The notes beneath the pieces are model-generated. The model saw only the letters and a list, made by a program, of their open reading frames with translations. It searched no databases and was not told the origin of the DNA. Position numbers and translations under genes: made by a program. From contig JBCCLH010000030.1 in NCBI GenBank assembly GCA_039026955.1, positions 9,600 to 73,599 on the forward strand: 64,000 nucleotides of DNA, given 5' to 3'. How positions within the stretch are numbered: the first letter of the stretch is position 1; every line of letters starts with the position of its first letter. Of this stretch, positions 54,285 to 63,345 are shown in pieces. The DNA is from Kordia sp039026955. Its GTDB lineage: Bacteria; Bacteroidota; Bacteroidia; Flavobacteriales; Flavobacteriaceae.

Positions 54285-55450
54285 ATGGCCATATAATATG
54301 ACTCGTTATATTTTTTTGCACACTCTCTGAGATCGTTTTCGATTCTAAAACGAATCATCTCTTTTTCATTTTTTTGATTACTTCCTGAAAAAATAAATTC
54401 CATTATAGAATTGGCTAAAGAAAGAGCATTCTGAGTATCGAAAAAATATGCGTGAGAAAAATTTTTCGCTATCTCTTTGTAAGTAGGTATTTCACTAAGA
54501 AAAGTAGGAATTCCTAAAGATAACGATTCTGAAATTGACAATCCATAAGAACAAAATTTTTCAGCAGATATTACTATGTCACATTCTCTATAAGCCTCCC
54601 TTATGTCTGCAAAATTTTTAATTTTTACTTCTCTTGTTAATCCATAAGAATTAACTTTTTCTAAAAAGATATCCACTTCGTTGGTGTAATGCTCCTTAAC
54701 TCCAGTAAAAATTATTTCAAAGGCAATGTTGTTGTTTTTTAAAATACTACATGCCTTCAAAGCTATCAAATGTCCTTTCTGTACCATCCTAAATCTTGAA
54801 GGAAATAATAATTTTATTTTTTCAGGTTTGATATTAAATTGATTATTTAATGTTTTAAAATCCTCTAGATGAATACCTAATTTAATATTACAAACTTTAA
54901 CATTAAATAGCTCGGTAAAGATTAGTGAATAGTGAATTGAAGGAACATAAAGATTTTTATATTTGTGTAAAAAAGTTTTTTTATCTCTTATTAAATTAGC
55001 CATGAAATCAAAAAATCCCTGTCCCCATTTACTATCATATTCTTTTTGATTCTCATGATTTGTAACAAAATAATTTTTCCTGAAAGGAATATACAAATTT
55101 GAAACAAAAGAATTGAAATGAAATATATCTGCTTCTATATCTTTTATTTGATCTAAACAATAATCAGATAATTTTTTTAATTTTTCTTCAGAGAATTCAT
55201 GATTTAATATCTCCTTTGAAATAAAGTTAGAACTTGAATTATATAATTTATACTTTGCTAAGTAGTTTTTGGGCACTATTCCCAAGACTGTAATCCCTTC
55301 AATAATAATCTCTTTATTCAAACTTGAACAAACGATAAAGACTTCATGCCCTAAAGTCTTCATTTCCTTTGCATATTTAATCATAAATCTTTCTACACCT
55401 CCGATATAATTTTTATTAATAGTATATAATGTATGCAAGCAAATTTTCAT
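54281..55450 (-). CDS. Glycosyltransferase family 4 protein, 389 aa
   Basis: The GT-B fold blocks are visible: an N-terminal YIGGVERFMIKYAKEMKTLG with HEVFIVC, a mid HFNSF, and a C-terminal SAEKFCSYGLSISE that matches the ExxGxxxxE donor-binding signature. It transfers a sugar from a nucleotide donor in the cytoplasm, probably for a surface polysaccharide. No other polysaccharide gene is adjacent. Base composition is far more AT-rich than that of housekeeping genes here. It faces the hypothetical membrane protein tail to tail. Confidence 0.9.
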   Translation of the reverse strand: MKICLHTLYTINKNYIGGVERFMIKYAKEMKTLGHEVFIVCSSLNKEIIIEGITVLGIVPKNYLAKYKLYNSSSNFISKEILNHEFSEEKLKKLSDYCLDQIKDIEADIFHFNSFVSNLYIPFRKNYFVTNHENQKEYDSKWGQGFFDFMANLIRDKKTFLHKYKNLYVPSIHYSLIFTELFNVKVCNIKLGIHLEDFKTLNNQFNIKPEKIKLLFPSRFRMVQKGHLIALKACSILKNNNIAFEIIFTGVKEHYTNEVDIFLEKVNSYGLTREVKIKNFADIREAYRECDIVISAEKFCSYGLSISESLSLGIPTFLSEIPTYKEIAKNFSHAYFFDTQNALSLANSIMEFIFSGSNQKNEKEMIRFRIENDLRECAKKYNESYYMAI

Positions 55451-55556
55451 AATAATTTATTTTGATATAGTCCTATTATTATTTTGTACCTATTTAATGT
55501 AGATAATAAAAGCACTATAATAATTAGTTATCCATCATTCAAACAACCAACCAAAC

Positions 55557-56471
55557 TCAAAACCGAACAAAATTCCTAGGATTCTTAACCGTCAATAACT
55601 CCGTTTTTTTCTTCTCATTGACATGCGCATACATTTGTGTGACATTGATAGAACTGTGCCCTAAAAAATGTTGAATGTATCGAATATCGACATCTTCTTC
55701 GAGTAGTAAAGTGGCGAAGGAATGGCGAAAGACATGTGGCGTAATGGTGCGTTGAATATTAGCTTTAGTAGCAAACTTCTTTACCAACAAACGAACCGAT
55801 TGCGTAGACAATGGATTCCCAAAACGGTTGATAAAAAAATAGGAAGTCGCATCAATCACATCTTGAAAGGCTTGGTAATTGTTTTGTAATGCCGTTCTGG
55901 TCGCTTTATTGGTAATAGGTACGTTTCGTTCTTTGTTGCCCTTTCCCAAAATTCGGATGGTTTCAAAGTCCGTTCCGATGTTTTGTATTTGCAGACTGCA
56001 TAATTCGGAAACTCGGATTCCAGTGGCTAATAGCAACTCCAAAACAGCAATATTTCGCGTGGCTTCTTTTTGTTGATAGGTGTTTTTTGGGGGAATCGCT
56101 TCTTTCTCTAAATAGGCATGCGCTAAAATGGTGTTTAACTCTGCAATAGACATTACTTTGGGCAATAACTTCTCCAATTTTATCTTCACACGAACTTTGT
56201 GAAAAGGGTTGAATTCGATTGCTTCTTCAAACTCCAAAAAAGAAAAAAATGTTTTTAACGTGGCGACTTTTCGTTTCATAGTTCGCGACGCATATTTTGA
56301 CAGCATTTCTAAATACGACTTCAAATGTTCTTTGGAAATGTTGGCAATATCATCAAGCCTTAAAAAAGTGTCAAACTGCCGCAAATCGGCTTCATAAGCT
56401 TTTAAAGTTTTGGAACTCAATTTTTTCTCTATTTCACAATGAAATAGAAAGTGAGAAATTTCTTTTTTCAT
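55557..56471 (-). CDS. Tyrosine recombinase (XerC/D-like), 304 aa
   Basis: The catalytic set is complete: R153 (GIRVSEL), K180 (GKGNKER), H246 and R249 (HVFRH), H272 (GHSS) and Y281 (TQMYAHV). An N-terminal SAM-like helical core-binding domain precedes it. It breaks and rejoins DNA at specific sites. The length fits Xer recombinases, so it may resolve dimers rather than integrate an element. No clear att repeat borders it. The adjacent AT-rich genes suggest accessory DNA. Confidence 0.95.
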   Translation of the reverse strand: MKKEISHFLFHCEIEKKLSSKTLKAYEADLRQFDTFLRLDDIANISKEHLKSYLEMLSKYASRTMKRKVATLKTFFSFLEFEEAIEFNPFHKVRVKIKLEKLLPKVMSIAELNTILAHAYLEKEAIPPKNTYQQKEATRNIAVLELLLATGIRVSELCSLQIQNIGTDFETIRILGKGNKERNVPITNKATRTALQNNYQAFQDVIDATSYFFINRFGNPLSTQSVRLLVKKFATKANIQRTITPHVFRHSFATLLLEEDVDIRYIQHFLGHSSINVTQMYAHVNEKKKTELLTVKNPRNFVRF

Positions 56472-56677
56472 AAATCATAATTTAGGTTTAGGGGGATTTT
56501 TCACTGTTTTAAAAAGTGCAAAACCAAAAATAGACTTTATTGCATGAAAAAAGAATCAGTAAAATAGCTACAGCTAAATTGACACAAAATGATCTGAAAG
56601 ATTTGTAAAGAAAAAGGGATTGGCTTTACTTAAAACCAATCCCTAATATTTTTAAAACGTATGTAGTTAATGAAATA

Positions 56678-56884
56678 CTACAAATCTATTTTCCCTTTGC
56701 AATCTTCTCCTCCACAAATAGTTCTATCTGTGTTACAATACACGTTACGTGTTCCTGTATTACAACAGCCTGTTCCGCCTTGGCATGGTGCTTCACACGT
56801 TACGCCTCCTTTTAAGGTATGGCATTCTAAATTACTTATAATACGTTGGCGTAAGACTAATTTTTTAATGGTTCTTTTTTTCAT
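56678..56884 (-). CDS. GG-leader seven-cysteine peptide, 68 aa
   Basis: The leader (KKRTIKKLVLRQRIISNLEC) ends in LKGG near residue 27. The core has seven Cys (TCEAPCQGGTGCC, then three more) in 41 residues, the densest of the window. It is on the minus strand, away from other peptide genes, between the recombinase and the ribosomal operon. Disulfide or metal binding is likely if exported. No partner genes are adjacent. Confidence 0.75.
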   Translation of the reverse strand: MKKRTIKKLVLRQRIISNLECHTLKGGVTCEAPCQGGTGCCNTGTRNVYCNTDRTICGGEDCKGKIDL

Positions 56885-57004
56885 AATAGTGTATAAATTG
56901 ATTTTATTAATGTGAATTCAAAGTACGAAAAAAAGCAGTTACCGTAGTATTTTTAACATAAATTTTCAGATCATCTTATTTACGATGAGATGTATTTTTT
57001 TTGC

Positions 57005-57038
57005 ATAAAAAAAGCCTGAACTCAATTGTTCAGGCTTT
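57005..57038 (-). terminator. Terminator after rpmA
   Basis: AAAGCCTGAAC pairs with GTTCAGGCTTT; the minus-strand side continues into T7. It lies 23 bp past the rpmA stop. Confidence 0.88.
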
Positions 57039-57060
57039 CTTATGTCTCTCAAATTCTTAG

Positions 57061-57321
57061 TTATACTTCGAAAGGTTCGATAGATACATAAGATTTGTTA
57101 TTTGCTTTCTTTGTGAACTTTACAATTCCGTCGATTTTTGCATGTAACGTGTGGTCTTTCCCCATATATACATTTTCGCCTGGATTGTGCGTTGTTCCTC
57201 TTTGTCTAACGATAATATTACCAGCGATTGCTGCTTGTCCACCAAAAATCTTAACACCTAATCGTTTCGATTCTGATTCTCTACCGTTTTTCGAACTTCC
57301 GACTCCTTTTTTGTGTGCCAT
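57061..57321 (-). CDS. rpmA: 50S ribosomal protein L27
   Basis: The sequence MAHKKGVGSSKNGRESESKR and GDHTLHA-type end match L27, which sits at the peptidyl-transferase centre of the 50S subunit. The 86-aa length is normal. The start is intact with no cleavable N-terminal extension. It follows rplU by 27 bp in the usual L21-L27 operon and shares the promoter at 57889-57919. Confidence 0.98.
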   Translation of the reverse strand: MAHKKGVGSSKNGRESESKRLGVKIFGGQAAIAGNIIVRQRGTTHNPGENVYMGKDHTLHAKIDGIVKFTKKANNKSYVSIEPFEV

Positions 57322-57348
57322 TGTATTTCGATTTTAGTTGATTAATAA

Positions 57349-57846
57349 TTAGCTTAATGCAGCAATTATGTCTGCTTTCTTCATTGAAGATGTAATTTCA
57401 ACACCTTTGGCTTTCGCCATTTCTTTTAATTGTGCAACAGTCATTTTGCTTAAATCCTGTGCTTCTTCTGTTGTAGCTTCTACTTCTTTAGCAGGTTTTA
57501 CTGCTTCTTTTGCTGGAGCGGCTTTTTTAGCTCCTGAAGCTACGATGTTTTCAATTACAATTTCTGTTAAAGATTGACGGTGACCATTTTTTACACGGTA
57601 TCCTTTACGTCTTTTCTTTTTGAAAACAATTATTTTGTCACCTTTAAGGTGCTTTAAAACTTTTGCCTCTACTGCGGCTCCGTTTATAGCTGGGGCGCCA
57701 ATAGTTACTTGTCCGTTATCATCTAACAAAAGAACATTGTCGAAAGTCACTTGCTTTCCTTCTTCTGTAGCTAAACGATGAACAAATACTTTTTGATCTT
57801 TCGCAACTTTAAATTGCTGCCCTGCTATCTCTACAATTGCATACAT
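57349..57846 (-). CDS. rplU: 50S ribosomal protein L21 with C-terminal extension
   Basis: Residues 1-103 are L21 (MYAIVEIAGQQFKV, then KKKRRKGYRVKNGHRQ), a 23S rRNA-binding protein of the 50S subunit. About 60 more residues follow: an Ala/Lys/Glu-rich linker and a helical unit (MTVAQLKEMAKAKGVEITSS) resembling a SAP or Rho-N-type nucleic-acid-binding domain. The extension makes it 165 aa, against about 103 for standard L21. It may add RNA or DNA contact. The gene heads the rplU-rpmA operon. Confidence 0.97.
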   Translation of the reverse strand: MYAIVEIAGQQFKVAKDQKVFVHRLATEEGKQVTFDNVLLLDDNGQVTIGAPAINGAAVEAKVLKHLKGDKIIVFKKKRRKGYRVKNGHRQSLTEIVIENIVASGAKKAAPAKEAVKPAKEVEATTEEAQDLSKMTVAQLKEMAKAKGVEITSSMKKADIIAALS

Positions 57847-57888
57847 AGCGTATCGTTTAATTAATTAATTTTATCCAAAAATGGACGC

Positions 57889-57919
57889 AAATATACATCT
57901 AATTAATTAATCTACAAAT
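57889..57919 (-). promoter_or_regulatory. Promoter for rplU-rpmA (TTTG-N19-TATATTTG)
   Basis: On the minus strand TTTG (57916-57919) and TATATTTG (57889-57896) have 19 bp between them, a strong Bacteroidota promoter match. The start is about 40 bp upstream of the rplU ATG. Confidence 0.65.
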
Positions 57920-57923
57920 ACTT

Positions 57924-58373
57924 CTACGGGAGTTTATTGCTAATATTCCAACTTGGCTTGAATTTTTGCATAAATAAAAGGCTTAACACTACGGTAGAAG
58001 CGAATCCTTCTATCAAAATAATAAAGAGTAACAGACCAGGTTCAGCAGAAACACTTCCTAAATTCATTGCCATAATTTTTTCTCCAAAAGCAACATCAAT
58101 ATGAAAGATGTAAATCGCCATAAAGAAGGTAAAGACTAAGGTTGCTATAAATCCAGCAAAAATACCGGCTTTAAATCCTTCAAAATAGTTAAAGCTTACG
58201 CCACTTTCTTTCTTTGTGTTTTTGATCACGGTGTAAATACCATAAGAAACGATGACGCCATTAAATAAACGTAGCCAAGGGTTTTCATGAAGACCAAACA
58301 TTCGTACAATTAGGAAATACATAATCAGTCCTAACGCAATAAAAACACCGTGTTTAATTGTTTTCTTTTCCAT
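57924..58373 (-). CDS. DUF4199 membrane protein, 149 aa
   Basis: Four hydrophobic helices span most of the protein, with GSVSAEPGLLLFIILIEGF near the end. This fits the DUF4199 family of small inner-membrane proteins in Bacteroidota, which has no established function. It has its own start upstream of the rplU promoter and is divergent from the M16 protease genes. Confidence 0.85.
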   Translation of the reverse strand: MEKKTIKHGVFIALGLIMYFLIVRMFGLHENPWLRLFNGVIVSYGIYTVIKNTKKESGVSFNYFEGFKAGIFAGFIATLVFTFFMAIYIFHIDVAFGEKIMAMNLGSVSAEPGLLLFIILIEGFASTVVLSLLFMQKFKPSWNISNKLP

Positions 58374-58540
58374 AAAATTTTGGGTTTTTAGTTAGTAATT
58401 AATTGATTTCCTATAAGATACGAAAATTTTAACTCCTATTAAAATAATCATAAATTTAACAGTTTGCTTGTGAGGTGTAACAATTTTCCAGAACTTGCGT
58501 CCCATGTAAAATAACTCAAAGTCAAAAAAAGTATAATGCA

Positions 58541-59878
58541 ATGAAAAAAAGACTATTTTCAATAGCCTCATTGATGCTTGTAGGCTTGTTTTCCCAAGCA
58601 CAAGAGGTTAAGTTTGAAGAATATGATTTAGACAACGGTCTGCACGTAATTCTTCATCAGGATAATACAGCTCCTGTAGTAACAACGTCGGTAATGTATG
58701 ATGTTGGAGGAAAAGATTTAGGAGACAATAACAATCCTGAACGCACAGGTTTTGCTCACTTCTTCGAGCATCTATTATTTGAAGGAACTGAAAATATTGG
58801 TCGTGGTGAATGGTTTAAAATTGTTTCTGCAAATGGAGGAACCAACAACGCCAATACTTCTAATGATAGAACCTACTATTACGAAGTATTCCCTTCTAAC
58901 AATCTCGAATTAGGTTTATGGATGGAATCTGAACGAATGCTGCATCCAGTGATCAATCAAATTGGTGTTGACACTCAAAAAGAAGTGGTAAAAGAAGAAA
59001 AAAGACAACGATACGACAATCAACCGTACGGACAGTTGCTATTTGTTGTAAGTGAAAATGTCTTCAAAAAACATCCTTACAAGCATAAAAATATCGGAGA
59101 AATGGAGCATATAGAAGCTTCTACGCTAGAGGAGTTTAAAGCATATTCCAAAAAATTTTATGTACCAAACAATGCAACTTTAGTGGTAGCTGGTGACATT
59201 GATGTTCCGAAAACAAAAAAAATGATCGAAGATTACTTTGGTTCAATTCCAAGAGGAAAAGATGTGGTACGAAACTTTCCGAAAGAAGATCCGATCACAG
59301 AATCATCTAGAGTACAATTTGAAGATCCTAATATCCAAATTCCCGCAATTATTGCTGCCTACAGAACGCCAGGATTTCCAACAAGAGATGCACGTATATT
59401 AGATATGATTTCTACGTATTTAAGTGGTGGAAAAAGTTCTAAATTGTACAAGCGTTTGGTAGAAGATAAAAAAATGGCTTTGGCAGTACAAGCGGTAAAC
59501 TTTAGCCAAAGAGATTATGGAACGTATGCATTATTTGCTCTTCCATTAGGCGAAAATACCTTGGATGATTTGTTAGCTGAAATGGACGATGAAATCAAAA
59601 AATTGCAAACAGAACTCATTTCTGAGAGAGATTACCAAAAACTACAAAACAAATTTGAAAACAACTTCGTAAACTCAAATTCAAGTGTAGAAGGAATTGC
59701 AAACTCTTTAGCAAGATATAATCTATTGTATGGTGATACAAACTTGATCAACACTGAGATTGATATTTACAGATCCATCACTAGAGAAGACATAAGAGAC
59801 ATCGCAAAAAAGTACTTGAAGACAAACCAACGTGTACTTTTAGATTACGTTCCTGCTGAAAAAACAGAAAAAAAATAA
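58541..59878 (+). CDS. M16 metalloprotease, active subunit, 445 aa
   Basis: A signal peptide (ending FSQAQ) precedes an M16 (pitrilysin-type) domain. The inverted zinc motif HFFEH is at residues 73-77, with the third ligand Glu near 152-153. It is a periplasmic zinc protease with an R/Y-type C-terminal half. The partner gene starts 10 bp downstream, so the two probably form a heterodimer, as in bipartite M16 proteases. Substrates are unknown. Confidence 0.94.
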   Translation: MKKRLFSIASLMLVGLFSQAQEVKFEEYDLDNGLHVILHQDNTAPVVTTSVMYDVGGKDLGDNNNPERTGFAHFFEHLLFEGTENIGRGEWFKIVSANGGTNNANTSNDRTYYYEVFPSNNLELGLWMESERMLHPVINQIGVDTQKEVVKEEKRQRYDNQPYGQLLFVVSENVFKKHPYKHKNIGEMEHIEASTLEEFKAYSKKFYVPNNATLVVAGDIDVPKTKKMIEDYFGSIPRGKDVVRNFPKEDPITESSRVQFEDPNIQIPAIIAAYRTPGFPTRDARILDMISTYLSGGKSSKLYKRLVEDKKMALAVQAVNFSQRDYGTYALFALPLGENTLDDLLAEMDDEIKKLQTELISERDYQKLQNKFENNFVNSNSSVEGIANSLARYNLLYGDTNLINTEIDIYRSITREDIRDIAKKYLKTNQRVLLDYVPAEKTEKK

Positions 59879-59888
59879 AAAATAACAG

Positions 59889-61979
59889 ATGAAAACAAAA
59901 ATAGTTTCACTTCTTGTATTGTTTGTAGCTTCACTAACAATGCAAGCCCAAATAGACAGGTCTCAACAACCAAAACCGGGTCCTGCACCAAAAGTTAATC
60001 TCGGAAAACCAGATAAATTCACACTAAAAAATGGACTGACCGTTTTAGTGGTAGAAAACAATAAACTTCCACGCGTTTCTGCAAATTTAACATTAGACAA
60101 TCCACTTGTTTTAGAAGGAAAAAAAGCAGGAATGGTGAGCCTAGTAGGCGCCTTATTAGGAAATGGCTCTACTTCTATCTCAAAAGATGATTTTAACGAA
60201 GAAGTTGATTATTTAGGAGCGAATGTAAACCTTGGCCCTAGAGGCGGTTTTGCAAGCTCTTTATCAAAATACTTCCCAAGAATTATGGAATTAATGGCAG
60301 ATGCTGCTTTAAATCCTAATTTCACGCAAGAAGACTTAGATAGTGAACGTGCTAAAATTATAGAAGGTATCAAATCTGAAAAGAAAAATGTTAGTTCAAT
60401 TGCGAGTAGAGTACAATCGGTGTTGGCGTATGGCGCAAGTCATCCGTATGGTGAATTTACTACAGAAGAGACTGTAAAAAATGTAACTTTAGATGACATC
60501 AAAGCATTTCACAGTAAATATTTCAAACCAAACAATGCATACTTAATTGTTATTGGTGATGTAAAAACAAGAGACGTTAAAAAATTAGCAAAAAAGCTTT
60601 TCAAAAACTGGGAGAAAGGTGCAATCACACCTGATACGTATGATACTGCTTCAAACCCTACAAAAACAGAAATCAACTTTATCAATGCAGATAACGCAGT
60701 ACAGTCAGAATTAAGCGTTCAAAACACGGTAAATCTTACCATGAAAGATGCGGATTACTTCCCTGTATTGATTGCAAATAACATCCTTGGTGGTGGTGGA
60801 GATGCGCGTTTATTCAACAACTTACGTGAGGATAAAAAATTTACATATGGTTCATATTCAAGCATCGGAAATAACAGAAAAACAGTCTCACGATTTAGTG
60901 CTACAGCTAGCGTTCGTAATTCGGTAACAGATAGTGCTGTTGTTGAAATTTTAAAAGAAATCAAAAAGATTACTACAGAATTGGTAACTGATGATGAATT
61001 AAAATTAGTAAAAGCGAAATACGTAGGTAGATTTGTAACTGGTGTAGAGCGTCCATCTACGATTGCCAACTACGCGTTAAACATTATCACGGAAGATCTT
61101 CCAGAGAATTTCTATGAAACGTTCCTTGAAAAAATTGAAGCAGTAACCAAAGAAGACGTGTTAAGAGCTGCTAAAAAATATTTCTTAAGAGACAACTTAC
61201 GTATTGTCGTAACTGGAAAAGGAAGCGAAGTAGTCGGTGCATTAGAAAACATGACGTTTGACGGTAAAAAAGTGCCTGTAAAGTATTTTGATCAATACGG
61301 AGCACCAACTGAAAGACCTGTTTTCAAAAAGCCAATTCCAGCAGGAGTTACTGCGCAGACTGTAATCAACGATTATATCAACGCTATTGGTGGAAAAGAA
61401 AAGTTGATGGCTGTGGCTAGTACTGTACAAGAAATGGAAGCATCTATGCAAGGAATGGCTATGATTACTACGTTAAAACAAAAATCTCCAAATATGACGA
61501 TGACAGATGTAACTGTAGTTGGAATGGGATCTATGTTTAAGCAAGTATTTGATGGAGAAAAAGGATATATGGAAGGACAAGGTCAGAAAAGAGATATGCC
61601 TGCAGACATGCTAGCAGGAATGAAAGCGAAAAAAGGTCTATTCCCAGAATTATATTATGACAACAATAAAATTACTTTAAAAGCTATTGAATCTGTAAAA
61701 GGGAAAGATGCCTATGTAATTGAAGTTGAAAATTCCGCAGGAAAGAAGATAAAAAATTATTACGATGTTGCTTCAGGATTAAAAGTGAAAAAAGCAGAAA
61801 CATCAAAAGGTCCAGGTGGACAGGAAACTGTTCAAGAAACAACCTATAGCGATTATAAGGAAGTAGATGGTGTAAAATTCCCTCACAAAATGGTGGCACC
61901 AGCCGCAGGTCAAAAACTTGAATTCACAACTATTTCTGTAAAAGTAAATGAACCTTTAACAAAAGAAGATTTTCAGTAA
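59889..61979 (+). CDS. M16 protease-like inactive subunit with C-terminal domain, 696 aa
   Basis: The M16 core (residues about 40-450) lacks HxxEH; the equivalent region reads AGMVSLVGALLGNG. It keeps substrate-binding features (GGGGDARLFNNLREDKKFTYG). It is thus the non-catalytic partner of the gene just upstream. A further 220 residues (from about 480, INDYINAIGGKEKL) resemble an outer-membrane-lipoprotein-sorting type domain (YYDVASGLKVKKAE). It has a signal peptide and is probably periplasmic. Confidence 0.92.
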   Translation: MKTKIVSLLVLFVASLTMQAQIDRSQQPKPGPAPKVNLGKPDKFTLKNGLTVLVVENNKLPRVSANLTLDNPLVLEGKKAGMVSLVGALLGNGSTSISKDDFNEEVDYLGANVNLGPRGGFASSLSKYFPRIMELMADAALNPNFTQEDLDSERAKIIEGIKSEKKNVSSIASRVQSVLAYGASHPYGEFTTEETVKNVTLDDIKAFHSKYFKPNNAYLIVIGDVKTRDVKKLAKKLFKNWEKGAITPDTYDTASNPTKTEINFINADNAVQSELSVQNTVNLTMKDADYFPVLIANNILGGGGDARLFNNLREDKKFTYGSYSSIGNNRKTVSRFSATASVRNSVTDSAVVEILKEIKKITTELVTDDELKLVKAKYVGRFVTGVERPSTIANYALNIITEDLPENFYETFLEKIEAVTKEDVLRAAKKYFLRDNLRIVVTGKGSEVVGALENMTFDGKKVPVKYFDQYGAPTERPVFKKPIPAGVTAQTVINDYINAIGGKEKLMAVASTVQEMEASMQGMAMITTLKQKSPNMTMTDVTVVGMGSMFKQVFDGEKGYMEGQGQKRDMPADMLAGMKAKKGLFPELYYDNNKITLKAIESVKGKDAYVIEVENSAGKKIKNYYDVASGLKVKKAETSKGPGGQETVQETTYSDYKEVDGVKFPHKMVAPAAGQKLEFTTISVKVNEPLTKEDFQ

Positions 61980-62000
61980 ATATTAAAACATAACATTTCT

Positions 62001-62033
62001 AAAAGCCGGAAGTATTGTACTTTCGGCTTTTTT
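62001..62033 (+). terminator. Terminator after the M16 pair
   Basis: AAAAGCCGGAAGTA pairs with TACTTTCGGCTTTT (one G-U pair), then T. It is a strong intrinsic terminator, 22 bp after the stop. Confidence 0.88.
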
Positions 62034-62098
62034 AAAATGATTTTTTTTAATTTATTTTCTTACTTTTATTTAAAATATTAACTTTCAAAATAAAATAT

Positions 62099-62311
62099 AT
62101 GAATAAATTAAAATCATTCTAGATTCTATCAAAGAAAGAACAAAAAGTAATTAATGCAGGAAAATTTCCGCTTACAGTTGAAGGCACATGTATTATGTAC
62201 GCCTCTGCCACTGCTGCTATACAAGCAAGAGATGAATTTTATTACCAAGAGTTTTATGAAATATATTATGATATAGCTTATGAAGAATGCATGACAAATC
62301 CATCTTCTTGA
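62099..62311 (+). pseudogene. Interrupted bacteriocin-leader-type peptide gene
   Basis: From ATG at 62099 the frame reads MNKLKSF, a TAG at 62120-62122, then ILSKKEQKVINAGKFPL and 46 more residues to TGA at 62309. The segment after the stop has a leader-like pattern that aligns with the leader of 27898-28110 (ILTKEEQCTILGG). A CAG-to-TAG change would explain it. Either the gene is broken or it starts from a weak codon after the stop. The C-terminal part is acidic and Tyr-rich with two Cys. Confidence 0.55.
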
Positions 62312-62340
62312 TAAAACATGTAAAGTAGAGGTATACACTT

Positions 62341-63222
62341 CTACTTTTTCTTCTTGTTCTTATTCACCAAATACACACCAACCAAAATAATAAGTCCGCC
62401 TAAAAGTTGGTAGACACTTAATTTTTCTCCAGCCAACACGCCCCAAAATATCGCCACAATTGGCATGGTATAAGTTACAGAGGAAGCAAATACGGGACTT
62501 GATATTTGCACCAATCTACTGTAGATGACTTTCGCAATGGCAGTTCCGAAGAAGGATAAAATCACTACATATCCTAAAGCAACTTGCATGTCTTTACTGT
62601 GCCAAACATCTGCAAAAAATCCTGTAAAATATAAAATGATTAATGCGGGAATGATAATAATCACAAAGTTTCCGGTAACGATCGCTAAGGCATTAACATG
62701 ATTCAAATACTTTTTGATCATATTCACATTCAAACCGTAACCGATGGTGGCAAACATGACAAAAATGCTAAACCAATAGTTTTGACTTTCATGAAAATTA
62801 GCGCCGGCAATGATCAACACCAGTGCTCCAATCAAACCAATCAACACACCTAAAATCTGCCTTTTAGAAACGGCTACACCAAACAACAACATTCCGAAAA
62901 CAACTGTATGCAAAGGTGTAAGTGAATTTAGCATACTCGTCACACCACTGTCCAACTGTTCTTGCGCTAAGGCAAATAAAAACACGGGAAACAAAGAACC
63001 TGCCATCGCCGTCCAAAAAATCCATTTCCATTCCGAACGCCGAATCGTTTTTACTTTTTGCAATCCCAAAGGAAATAGAAAAACGGCTGTTACTGAAATT
63101 CGCAACGCACCAACTTGCACAAAATCCAATCCTTTGATCGCTTGTTCAATCAGAATAAAAGAACTTCCCCAAATGATTGATAGTAAGATGAGATAAATCC
63201 ACTTTAATTTTGCGTGATCCAT
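62341..63222 (-). CDS. EamA-family permease (DMT), 293 aa
   Basis: About ten hydrophobic segments form two EamA halves, with IIWGSSFILIEQAI near the start and a similar FFGTAIAKVIYSRLVQ later. The family exports or imports amino acids, nucleosides or other metabolites through the inner membrane. The substrate cannot be read from sequence. I chose ATG at 63222 (MDHAKLKW) because the longer start adds unconserved residues. It is monocistronic. Confidence 0.9.
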   Translation of the reverse strand: MDHAKLKWIYLILLSIIWGSSFILIEQAIKGLDFVQVGALRISVTAVFLFPLGLQKVKTIRRSEWKWIFWTAMAGSLFPVFLFALAQEQLDSGVTSMLNSLTPLHTVVFGMLLFGVAVSKRQILGVLIGLIGALVLIIAGANFHESQNYWFSIFVMFATIGYGLNVNMIKKYLNHVNALAIVTGNFVIIIIPALIILYFTGFFADVWHSKDMQVALGYVVILSFFGTAIAKVIYSRLVQISSPVFASSVTYTMPIVAIFWGVLAGEKLSVYQLLGGLIILVGVYLVNKNKKKK

Positions 63223-63345
63223 AAGTGTATTTCGTAAGATCGCACAAAAGTCCGACAATTATTTCGAATATTTTAGGCATAATTGTTTAATTTTGCAATG
63301 ATCTTATAAGCAAAAATTATATCAAGAATTTAATATACATTACAT

